Below are positions 16,641 through 23,167 of a stretch of 43,912 nucleotides of DNA, piece after piece. Origin of the DNA: Clostridiales bacterium (GTDB lineage Bacteria > Bacillota > Clostridia > Lachnospirales > Lachnospiraceae); NCBI GenBank assembly GCA_018365455.1, contig JAGZJZ010000053.1, positions 1-43,912 on the forward strand. The letters run 5' to 3'. Made by a program: the position numbers and the translations under genes. The notes beneath the pieces were generated by a model. The model had not been told where the DNA came from, did not search any database, and was given only the letters and a program-made list of their open reading frames with translations. The first letter of the stretch is position 1, and every line of letters begins with the position of its first letter.

Positions 16641-17143
16641 TATAATCTCTCCTTATTATTCTTTCTTTCCCATATTTTATTATAAATTCTATCAACTACG
16701 ACCGGTGGAACAAATTTTGAAATATCTCCGCCATAAGCGGCTACTTCCTTCACAGTTGTCGAACTCAAATAAGCATATTCCAAACTTGTTGTAAGAAATA
16801 TAGTATCGATATCCTGATCCATAATACGGTTCGTCTGCGCCATCTGCAGTTCATAGTCAAAGTCTGTTATCGCCCTAAGTCCCCTTACGATAAACTTTGC
16901 ATCACATTTTTTTACAAAATCTATGGACAGTCCCGTAAATGATTCAATACGGATATTCGTTATGTCTTTTGTCGCTTCAAGTAATATATTAACACGTTCC
17001 TCTACAGAAAACAACGGGGTTTTTGTATTATTATTCAAAACTCCTACGATCAGCTCGTCCACTAATGCTGCCGAACGTGCCATTACATCCAGATGTCCAA
17101 ACGTCACCGGATCAAAACTTCCCGGATATACTGCTCTTCTCAT
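16640..17143 (-). CDS. coaD: Phosphopantetheine adenylyltransferase CoaD
   Basis: This 167-residue enzyme transfers AMP to 4'-phosphopantetheine, the penultimate step of coenzyme A synthesis. The nucleotidyltransferase motif AVYPGSFDPVTFGHLD (T/HxGH, His17) is near the N-terminus, and VRGLRAITDFDYE and YAYLSSTTVKEVA follow, all canonical. Length is typical. GGGAG precedes the ATG, and the gene overlaps the rsmD stop by four bases. The rsmD-coaD pair is a common bacterial arrangement. Confidence 0.97.
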   Translation of the reverse strand: MRRAVYPGSFDPVTFGHLDVMARSAALVDELIVGVLNNNTKTPLFSVEERVNILLEATKDITNIRIESFTGLSIDFVKKCDAKFIVRGLRAITDFDYELQMAQTNRIMDQDIDTIFLTTSLEYAYLSSTTVKEVAAYGGDISKFVPPVVVDRIYNKIWERKNNKERL

Positions 17144-17706
17144 GCTAATCTCCCTTCGGCCCGCTTTATGAAGACATGGGCGTTTGTCTTATATTCTTTA
17201 TACTTTTCCATTCTGTAACCAATACTTTCCAGATATGAAAAATCTGTCTCTTTGGATGCTTCCACGATAATCATGGTATCTTCCGTAATACAGGAAGAAT
17301 CTTTGAATGCCTCCAGGACACGTCTTTCCCACTCCAGATTATAGGGGGGATCCATAAACACAAGATCAAATGGTTCCTGCCCCTCTAACTTATGTATTGC
17401 ACTTATGGCATCACAGGGCATTACCTGCGCCCGTTCATTCAGCTTTGTAAATTTGAGATTCTCTTTAATACACTCCACAGCCTGGCGGTTGTTTTCTGCA
17501 AATGCAGCGAAGGACGCACCACGGCTTAACGCCTCAATCCCAATTGCCCCGCTTCCGCTGAACAAATCCAAAAACCTGCAGTCATACATATCATTTTGCA
17601 GCATATTAAACAAAGTCTCTTTTATCCTGTCTGTCGTTGGCCTGGTATCAAGTCCAGGTACTGTTTTCAAAGGCAGGCGTTTCGCCGTCCCTGCTACTAC
17701 TCTCAT
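17140..17706 (-). CDS. rsmD: 16S rRNA (guanine-N2)-methyltransferase RsmD
   Basis: This 188-residue enzyme methylates G966 (E. coli numbering) of 16S rRNA. The start MRVVAGTAKRLPLKTVPG and RPTTDRIKETLFNML are typical. The SAM motif FLDLFSGSGAIGIEALSRGA and catalytic FMDPPYN (residues about 118-124) are intact. The start has AGGAAG seven bases upstream. It is the first gene of the rsmD-coaD-DivIVA-like operon and has a strong promoter 40 bases upstream. Confidence 0.96.
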   Translation of the reverse strand: MRVVAGTAKRLPLKTVPGLDTRPTTDRIKETLFNMLQNDMYDCRFLDLFSGSGAIGIEALSRGASFAAFAENNRQAVECIKENLKFTKLNERAQVMPCDAISAIHKLEGQEPFDLVFMDPPYNLEWERRVLEAFKDSSCITEDTMIIVEASKETDFSYLESIGYRMEKYKEYKTNAHVFIKRAEGRLA

Positions 17707-17744
17707 AGAATCTTCCTACCTTTATTGTAATGTTATTCCGTACT

Positions 17745-17774
17745 ATTATAGTTGTTTTTTGGTGTTCATGTCAA
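17745..17774 (-). promoter_or_regulatory. Sigma-A promoter of rsmD-coaD
   Basis: TTGACA (17774-17769) and TATAAT (17750-17745) with an 18-base spacer point towards rsmD. Both hexamers match consensus. Confidence 0.9.
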
Positions 17775-17814
17775 TTACTTTTGTTGACATTTATGGTAGA
17801 ATTAAGAAAAATCA

Positions 17815-17950
17815 GTAACAGTTCAGACAGATCTGCGCATTTACTGCGCTGATCGTGCGAATACCTGGAGCATATAGACATCCATCTCTTCGCCGAAGGC
17901 GGATTTCAATGGGCTGGTTGTGTAACAGTTCATGCCGACTGAACTGTTAC
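17815..17950. repeat. Palindromic repeat family 1, copy B (composite)
   Basis: It begins GTAACAGTTCAGACAG and then carries the family hairpin, here GATCTGCGC and GCGCTGATC around ATTTACT. A 60-base segment not present in copy C follows (17862-17925, with CTTCGCCGAAGGCG). The element closes with GTAACAGTTCA-TGCCGAC-TGAACTGTTAC, itself a tight hairpin. It sits in the 498-base gap between rsmD and phoU, which otherwise holds the rsmD promoter, a family 2 repeat and the phoU terminator. No gene is supported in the gap. Confidence 0.8.
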
Positions 17951-18051
17951 ACAAATCACCAGATAATTGTACAGTCACTGGAGAAAAAGGTGAAATTTGA
18001 CAAAAATGACAGAAGATATCAAATCTGTTAAAATTCCCCCATAATAACCTT

Positions 18052-18146
18052 ATAAGAGCGTGTTTCAAATATCTGCAATCAGTATACACGCTTATCACAA
18101 AGAAAAACGCATAAATAGATCAAATAATTTTGAAACACGCTCTTAT
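18052..18146. repeat. Palindromic repeat family 2, copy 1
   Basis: Perfect 18-base ends, ATAAGAGCGTGTTTCAAA and its complement, flank a 59-base AT-rich core. Related ends occur at 37731 and 43611. The size and terminal inversion resemble a MITE or a REP-like element. Confidence 0.82.
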
Positions 18147-18161
18147 TCATTTCATTTAGTT

Positions 18162-18190
18162 AAAAAGTCCCGCCCCTTGCATGCGGGAAC
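18162..18190 (-). terminator. Terminator of the pst-phoU operon
   Basis: On the minus strand GTTCCCGC pairs with GCGGGAC around a nine-base loop and is followed by TTTTT, just 15 bases after the phoU stop. Confidence 0.88.
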
Positions 18191-18204
18191 AAAAAGAACC
18201 GGAA

Positions 18205-18864
18205 TTAATTTAAATAATGTTCCAGATCTCCTGTTACAATAAAGGAAACCCATTCTGCTATATTGGTGGAGTGGTCCGCCATACGTTCCACATATTTTAC
18301 AATAAGCAGGTAATCCGTATATGCTTTGATCGCTTCCGGATTGTGTTTCATTGCCACGCAGAGCTCATCTTTGATCTGGAAGAAATAATCATCCACAGTA
18401 TCGTCCATGGCGATAATTTTTTCAATAGGCCACACATCTTCTTTTACAAAACACTGGATGGTCATATTTACCATCTTCTTCATGACACCTATCATCTCAG
18501 TTATCCCTGCCGGCATGGGCACCGGATCTTCTTTTGCCAGTTCAATAATGTATTCTGAAATATCACTGCAATGGTCTGCAATACGCTCGATATCTGCTAT
18601 CAGACGCATAATAGATGTCACTCTTCTAAGGTCTGTGGCTACCGGCTGCTGCTTTGCCACAATACGGATACATGCTCTCTCTGTCTCCCGTTCCAGACAG
18701 TCCATTTCATCATCCTGCTCCATAATTTCCTTTGCAAGCTCCGCATCCGTTTCCGTAAGTGCCTTGATGACTTTGTTAATCAGGACTTCTAAAAGCAGCC
18801 CCATTTTTTCTACATTCAGCGTAATATCATCTAATTCCGCTATATAAGATTTTCTGGTTGTCAT
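18205..18864 (-). CDS. phoU: Phosphate signaling complex protein PhoU
   Basis: This 219-residue protein has two three-helix PhoU repeats. The conserved metal-binding signatures are IADIERIADHCSDIAE-like in the first half (MRLIADIERIADHCSDISE) and VERMADHSTNIAE in the second. PhoU links the Pst transporter to the PhoR kinase and lowers Pho expression when phosphate is plentiful. The ATG at 18864 with AAAGGGG upstream gives the expected length; an upstream in-frame extension overlaps pstB and has no similarity. It is the last gene of the pst operon, 25 bases after pstB, followed by a terminator. Confidence 0.96.
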   Translation of the reverse strand: MTTRKSYIAELDDITLNVEKMGLLLEVLINKVIKALTETDAELAKEIMEQDDEMDCLERETERACIRIVAKQQPVATDLRRVTSIMRLIADIERIADHCSDISEYIIELAKEDPVPMPAGITEMIGVMKKMVNMTIQCFVKEDVWPIEKIIAMDDTVDDYFFQIKDELCVAMKHNPEAIKAYTDYLLIVKYVERMADHSTNIAEWVSFIVTGDLEHYLN

Positions 18865-18889
18865 AAAACTGTTCCCCTTTCTGCCTCTA

Positions 18890-19654
18890 TCAACCGAAAC
18901 GGCCTGTGATATATTCTTCGGTTTTTTTCTCTTTTGGATTGTTGAATATCTGTATCGTATCACCATATTCTACCACATCACCAGTCAGGAAGAAAGCAGT
19001 TTTATCAGAAATACGGCTGGCCTGCTGCATATTGTGGGTAACGATCACGATCGTATACTTTTCTTTTAGCTCAACAGCCAGATCTTCTATTTTCAAGGTG
19101 GAAATCGGGTCCAGCGCACTGGTCGGCTCATCCATCAGAATAACTTCCGGTTCAACGGCAAGTGCTCTGGCAATACAGATACGCTGCTGCTGTCCCCCGG
19201 ACATCCCCAGGGCGTTTTTCTTTAATCTGTCTTTTACTTCATCCCAGATCGCCGCCTGTTTTAAGCTGCGCTCTACGATTTCATCCAATTCCTGTTTCTT
19301 TTTTATCCCGTGGATCCTGGGACCATATGCAACGTTATCATAGATACTCATTGGAAATGGATTTGGCTGCTGGAAGACCATGCCTACCCGCTGACGCAGT
19401 TTGATTACGTCTATATCGCCGTAAATATCCACATCATCCAGATATATCTTGCCTTCCACTTTTACCCCTTCAATCAAATCATTCATGCGGTTGATTGTTT
19501 TCAAAAAAGTAGACTTTCCACATCCGGAAGGACCTATAAAAGCAACAATTTCATTTTTTGGTATATTCATATTAATCTTATTCAGAGCTTTAAAGTCCCC
19601 GTAATAAAGATTCAGATCCTCGACACGAAATTTAGGATTTTCTATCGGATTCAT
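18890..19654 (-). CDS. pstB: Phosphate ABC transporter ATP-binding protein PstB
   Basis: This 254-residue ATPase of the high-affinity phosphate importer has Walker A GPSGCGKST (41-49), the Q-loop in VFQQPNPFPMSIYDN, signature MSGGQQQR (151-158), Walker B with D175/E176 and the H-loop His207. The PNPFPMSIYDNVAYGPR stretch is diagnostic for PstB. It acts on the cytoplasmic side with PstC and PstA. The gap to pstA is only five bases. Confidence 0.98.
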   Translation of the reverse strand: MNPIENPKFRVEDLNLYYGDFKALNKINMNIPKNEIVAFIGPSGCGKSTFLKTINRMNDLIEGVKVEGKIYLDDVDIYGDIDVIKLRQRVGMVFQQPNPFPMSIYDNVAYGPRIHGIKKKQELDEIVERSLKQAAIWDEVKDRLKKNALGMSGGQQQRICIARALAVEPEVILMDEPTSALDPISTLKIEDLAVELKEKYTIVIVTHNMQQASRISDKTAFFLTGDVVEYGDTIQIFNNPKEKKTEEYITGRFG

Positions 19655-19659
19655 AATGC

Positions 19660-20841
19660 CTACTCTCCTTTTTTACTCAGAAGTTTTTTTGTAACCATTT
19701 TTGATGCAAAGTTTAGAACAATGATGATCACCAGCAGTACAATACCAATTGCACATGCCGTAGTCAAATCATTTTCTTCTTTCATCAGGGTATACATTTT
19801 AATCGTTAAGGTAGCGCCGCTTGCTGAATTTCCAAAGAGTGCACCCGGAATCTGTGCAACGGTACCTGCTGTTAACAGAAGTGCTGCCGACTCTCCTACA
19901 ATACGTCCGATACTAAGCAATACGGCAACTAATATTCCCGGCAGTGCGTTCGGAAGAACCACCTTGGATACTGTCTGAAGCCTGGTTGCACCCAGTCCTA
20001 AGGAAGATTCCCGATAAGTTCTGGGGATCGCTTTTAATGCCTCTTCAGTAGTGGTGATTATCGTAGGAAGCAGTATAATACTAAGGGTCAACGCACCTGC
20101 CAGCAGGGAATACTGCAGTCCGCATATTTTTACAAAAAACAACGAACCGAACAAACCATAAATAATGGATGGAATACCAGCAAGGTTTTCGATGGCAAAA
20201 TGAATCGTTCTCATCAGCTTACCGGGTTTCGCATATTCGATCAGATAAACAGCCGATAAAATTCCGATTGGTGCTGCAATCAATAATGATAAACCAATCA
20301 TATATAGTGTTGTTACCAGCATCGGACGGATACCACCACCAGGTCTAACCACTTTTATCTTTAAATTGGTATCTTTTAATCCCGCAATCTGATTTTTTAA
20401 TTCCGTAAGGGACTTCTTTACGGAATCGGGGTTTTTGGGATCTGTTTCTTTTACCACAGAATCCACATTGATACTTCCGATCTTGGAAATAATATCTTTC
20501 TTTTCAACGGGATAAGCTTCTTTCTTGGGATTTAAAGCATCCTTCAGCGGAGAAGTCTTATCCATTTCACTGATATATACCTTTTTATCTTCGTTTATAT
20601 TCAGCGTAATTCCAAGGGAGGGAATATATCCGTCCTGTCCGTTATCCGGCATATCTGAAGCTGCCTGTGACGTTACATAAGTAGTTTTGTCCTCATAATT
20701 CCTGGTCAGGAAATTTAAGTTGATTCCCGGCAGTCCTTTTACCACAATAAATCCAATGATAACGACAAGTATAAACACCGTAAATCCGGCAGAACCATAG
20801 ATCAGGCCTTTTACAATGGAATCTTTCGTTTTCCTGCTCAT
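19660..20841 (-). CDS. pstA: Phosphate ABC transporter permease PstA with an enlarged first external loop
   Basis: This 393-residue permease is about 90-100 residues longer than usual. TM1 is at about 12-36 (GSAGFTVFILVVIIGFIVVKGL). The family normally goes quickly from LNFLT to GGGIRP and TM2, but here about residues 50-145 are an inserted hydrophilic stretch rich in D, K and N. The remaining segments and the EAA loop (EEALKAIPRTYRESSLGLGATRLQT) are normal, with the GRIVGESAALLLTAG segment near the end. The insertion should lie outside the membrane, where PstS docks. The start overlaps the pstC stop by four bases (ATGA). Confidence 0.95.
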   Translation of the reverse strand: MSRKTKDSIVKGLIYGSAGFTVFILVVIIGFIVVKGLPGINLNFLTRNYEDKTTYVTSQAASDMPDNGQDGYIPSLGITLNINEDKKVYISEMDKTSPLKDALNPKKEAYPVEKKDIISKIGSINVDSVVKETDPKNPDSVKKSLTELKNQIAGLKDTNLKIKVVRPGGGIRPMLVTTLYMIGLSLLIAAPIGILSAVYLIEYAKPGKLMRTIHFAIENLAGIPSIIYGLFGSLFFVKICGLQYSLLAGALTLSIILLPTIITTTEEALKAIPRTYRESSLGLGATRLQTVSKVVLPNALPGILVAVLLSIGRIVGESAALLLTAGTVAQIPGALFGNSASGATLTIKMYTLMKEENDLTTACAIGIVLLVIIIVLNFASKMVTKKLLSKKGE

Positions 20842-21725
20842 GATTTTTCACCTGCCTTGCGTGTAATTTTTAATAAGGTTAAATTAACAATCATAATAAA
20901 GATAAATAAGATAACACCGGTTGCAAAGAGCATTTCCTGCTGTCTACCGGATGCATAGCTCATCTCCATGGCTATATTCGTCGTTAGCGGACGCACCATG
21001 GACCAGATACTGTCCGGCAGGCCCTGTGTGGGATTACCCGCTATCATCATAACAGCCATCGTCTCTCCGATTGCACGTCCAACACCCAAAACAGTTGCCG
21101 AAAGAATACCTGATTTTGCTGCCGGAAGTACTGCTTTAAAAATCGTCTGCACTTTGGATGCCCCTAAACCAAGGGATGCTTCCCGGTATGATTTCGGAAC
21201 TGATTTAATTGCACTTTCTGATAGGGAAACAATCGTCGGTAATATCATAATTGTTAATACAATGATTACTGCCAGCAATGACTGTCCCTGTACTTTCGGG
21301 GATATTTCCTTAATAATCGGAACGATCACACCCAGACCAAAAGCACCGTATAGTACAGAAGGAATGCCAGCAAGTAGTTCAACCGCTGGCCTGATTACCT
21401 TTACGGCTCCTTTTGGTGCTATTTCAGCAATAAAAACTGCTGTGAGGACACCAATCGGCACACCGATTACAATTGCTCCTGCTGTAGCCAATACAGAAGC
21501 TACAATCATATAGAAGACTCCGTACACGTTTTGTCCGGGAGCCCATCTGGTTCCGGTGATGAAATCGATAAAACTGTAGCTGTCAGGACCAAAAAATGGC
21601 CGTAATCCTTTGTAAAAAACAAATACTATAATTGCTATTACCGAAATAACTCCCACCAGGGCACAGAGCAAGAAGATTCCTTCTACTACTTTTTCAAATA
21701 CGTCTCTCTTTACATTTCGGTTCAT
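20838..21725 (-). CDS. pstC: Phosphate ABC transporter permease PstC
   Basis: This 295-residue permease has six predicted membrane segments. Typical stretches are RPFFGPDSYSFIDFITGTRW (external loop after TM1), AVELLAGIPSVLYGAFGLG, the EAA-like loop ESAIKSVPKSYREASLGLGA and GRAIGETMAVMMIAGN. It forms the channel with PstA. GGAGG lies six bases upstream of the ATG. It is separated from pstS by 162 bases holding a strong hairpin, unlike the tight spacing of the rest of the operon. Confidence 0.97.
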   Translation of the reverse strand: MNRNVKRDVFEKVVEGIFLLCALVGVISVIAIIVFVFYKGLRPFFGPDSYSFIDFITGTRWAPGQNVYGVFYMIVASVLATAGAIVIGVPIGVLTAVFIAEIAPKGAVKVIRPAVELLAGIPSVLYGAFGLGVIVPIIKEISPKVQGQSLLAVIIVLTIMILPTIVSLSESAIKSVPKSYREASLGLGASKVQTIFKAVLPAAKSGILSATVLGVGRAIGETMAVMMIAGNPTQGLPDSIWSMVRPLTTNIAMEMSYASGRQQEMLFATGVILFIFIMIVNLTLLKITRKAGEKS

Positions 21726-21808
21726 ATTTTCCTCCAGGTCCGCAATCTACTGCGGGTTAAATTTATGCAGCCTGACGCATTTTTGTAAATGTTTATCGCA
21801 AGATGCAG

Positions 21809-21843
21809 GTCCCGCTCCGGGTAATCTTACCGCAAAGCGGGAC
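21809..21843. promoter_or_regulatory. Intercistronic hairpin between pstS and pstC
   Basis: On the transcribed strand GTCCCGCT pairs with AGCGGGAC, and inside it GGTAA pairs with TTACC around two bases: a very stable nested stem. No T-run follows, so it is better explained as an RNA stabiliser or partial attenuator that keeps pstS transcript in excess over pstCAB. A smaller stem, CCGCA with TGCGG (21740-21755), lies just before the pstC ribosome site. Confidence 0.65.
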
Positions 21844-21887
21844 GCTTTTCTTATATTAATTTTACAGATGTGATGCGGTGTTCCCCA

Positions 21888-22835
21888 TTAGTCTACGCGG
21901 ATACCGCCATGGTTATCTACAGCCGCCTGTCCTTCTTCAGAGATGGCAAATTCTAAGAATGCTTTACCTGCATCTGTTACTTTGTCATCATAGTAGCAGA
22001 AAAGGAATGGTCTGCTCAGTGGATATTCTCCGGATTTTGCTAATTCAGCAGTTGGCTCAACGCCTGCCACTGTAAGAGATTTTACTGTGTCATCGATGAA
22101 AGAGAAGGATACATAACCAATTGCATTTTCATTTCCGGCAACTGCTGCCTGTACAGGACCATTTCCTTCAGATACAGATGCATTTCCGGAAAGTCCGCCT
22201 GCATCTTCCAGTTTGATTAACTCTTCAAATGCACTTCTTGTTCCTGAACTTTCTTCACGTGATACTACGAAGATATCTTCATCATTTCCGCCAACCTCTT
22301 TCCAGTTTGTGATTTTACCGGAGTAGATATCTGCCAGCTGCTCTTCTGTAATGTCTTTTACTGCTTCATTTGCAGGGTTTACAATAATTGCAATTCCGTC
22401 ATAAGCGAAAACTTCTGTCTTTAATGCGTCTTCTTTTTCTTCATCCTTTATTTCTCTGGATGCAGCACCGATATTGTTTGTTCCAGATTTTGTATCGGTA
22501 ATACCTGCTGAGGAACCGCTGCCTGTGTACTCGATGGTTACGTCAGGATTCTGCGCTTCAAACTCATCTTTCATATCGTTTAAGATCTTTTCTACGGAAG
22601 TAGATCCTGTAATTACTATATTTCCACTGATATCTCCTGCGGGAGCTTCGCTTCCGTCTGCACTTGCTGACTCGGATGAAGCTGCTTCTGTTGTTGCTGC
22701 CTGTGTGTCACCAGCCCCTGCTTCTGTAGCTGCTGATGTACTTGGTGAGGATTCTGTGGTTCCTGTATTGCTTCCGCAAGCAACCAGTCCTAATGTCATA
22801 ATACCAACTACCGCCATTGCGATTAATTTCTTCAT
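21888..22835 (-). CDS. pstS: Phosphate-binding lipoprotein PstS
   Basis: This 315-residue secreted binding protein delivers phosphate to PstCA. The signal peptide MKKLIAMAVVGIMTLGLVAC ends in a lipobox with the lipidated Cys at 20. It is followed by a low-complexity S/T/A/E linker (about 22-70) that spaces it from the membrane. The phosphate-binding segments ITGSTSVEKI, YTGSGSSAGI and SREESSGTRSAFEEL are clear. The ATG at 22835 has GGAGG eight bases upstream; an in-frame TTG just before overlaps that site and is rejected. It is the first gene of the pst operon, downstream of a Pho box. Confidence 0.97.
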   Translation of the reverse strand: MKKLIAMAVVGIMTLGLVACGSNTGTTESSPSTSAATEAGAGDTQAATTEAASSESASADGSEAPAGDISGNIVITGSTSVEKILNDMKDEFEAQNPDVTIEYTGSGSSAGITDTKSGTNNIGAASREIKDEEKEDALKTEVFAYDGIAIIVNPANEAVKDITEEQLADIYSGKITNWKEVGGNDEDIFVVSREESSGTRSAFEELIKLEDAGGLSGNASVSEGNGPVQAAVAGNENAIGYVSFSFIDDTVKSLTVAGVEPTAELAKSGEYPLSRPFLFCYYDDKVTDAGKAFLEFAISEEGQAAVDNHGGIRVD

Positions 22836-22902
22836 AATTTTTTCCTCCAAAACTTTTCTAATTTGTTCTTACAAGAAAGTATTCTAATAGATGCGTATAA
22901 AG

Positions 22903-22934
22903 ATTATATATTGTATATGTAAAGTTTATGTAAA
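22903..22934 (-). promoter_or_regulatory. Pho box and -10 element of the pst operon
   Basis: Two direct repeats, TTTACATAAAC and TTTACATATAC, adjoin with the 11-base periodicity expected for a PhoB/PhoP dimer (22934-22913). TATAAT follows four bases later (22908-22903). There is no separate good -35 hexamer, as usual for Pho-activated promoters. The response regulator encoded at 24826 is the likely activator. Other content of the 332-base gap upstream of pstS is a terminator-like stem, a GC-rich hairpin and the phoR terminator. Confidence 0.85.
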
Positions 22935-22996
22935 ATCAGAAATTATACTTATAAAAACAAAAAATGCTTTTTTTTGACAGCGGTAAAATCAGTAAA

Positions 22997-23032
22997 GTTA
23001 AAAACCCCGCTTCGAGCAGCGGGGTTTTTAAC
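22997..23032. terminator. Symmetric terminator-like hairpin upstream of pstS
   Basis: GTTAAAAACCCCGC and GCGGGGTTTTTAAC form a perfect 14-bp stem with an eight-base loop. It could terminate in either direction (A-run before, T-run in the stem). No gene ends directly at it, so it may be part of the adjacent repeat-like hairpin at 23047 rather than a dedicated terminator. Confidence 0.65.
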
Positions 23033-23046
23033 CCTCGCGGCAGTCA

Positions 23047-23076
23047 CCAAATGGACGCGCCAGCGTGTCCGTTTGG
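23047..23076. repeat. GC-rich compound hairpin between phoR and pstS
   Basis: CCAAATGGACGCG faces CGTGTCCGTTTGG with two G-T compatible differences. An outer stem (CCC-TCGCG with CGCGGG) encloses it from 23032 to 23091. The local GC is well above its neighbours. It looks like a mobile or dispersed intergenic element, but no second copy exists in this window. Confidence 0.55.
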
Positions 23077-23107
23077 CTCGTTGCTCGCGGGAATCATATT
23101 TTACGAA

Positions 23108-23150
23108 TAAAAAAAAGCCGTTTTATCAAGAAATTTCTTGAAAAACAGCT
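23108..23150 (-). terminator. Terminator after the phoR-type kinase gene
   Basis: On the minus strand AGCTGTTTTTCAAGAAA pairs with TTTCTTGATAAAACGGCT (small mismatches) and is followed by eight T, starting 18 bases after the phoR stop. It separates phoBR from the pst operon. Confidence 0.88.
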
Positions 23151-23167
23151 GTTTTATTATATTTGAC

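Noticed and set aside
17841..18098. Minus-strand frame of 85 codons in the rsmD-phoU gap
   Set aside because: It is made almost entirely of repeat copy B and its flank, has no ribosome site and resembles no protein family.
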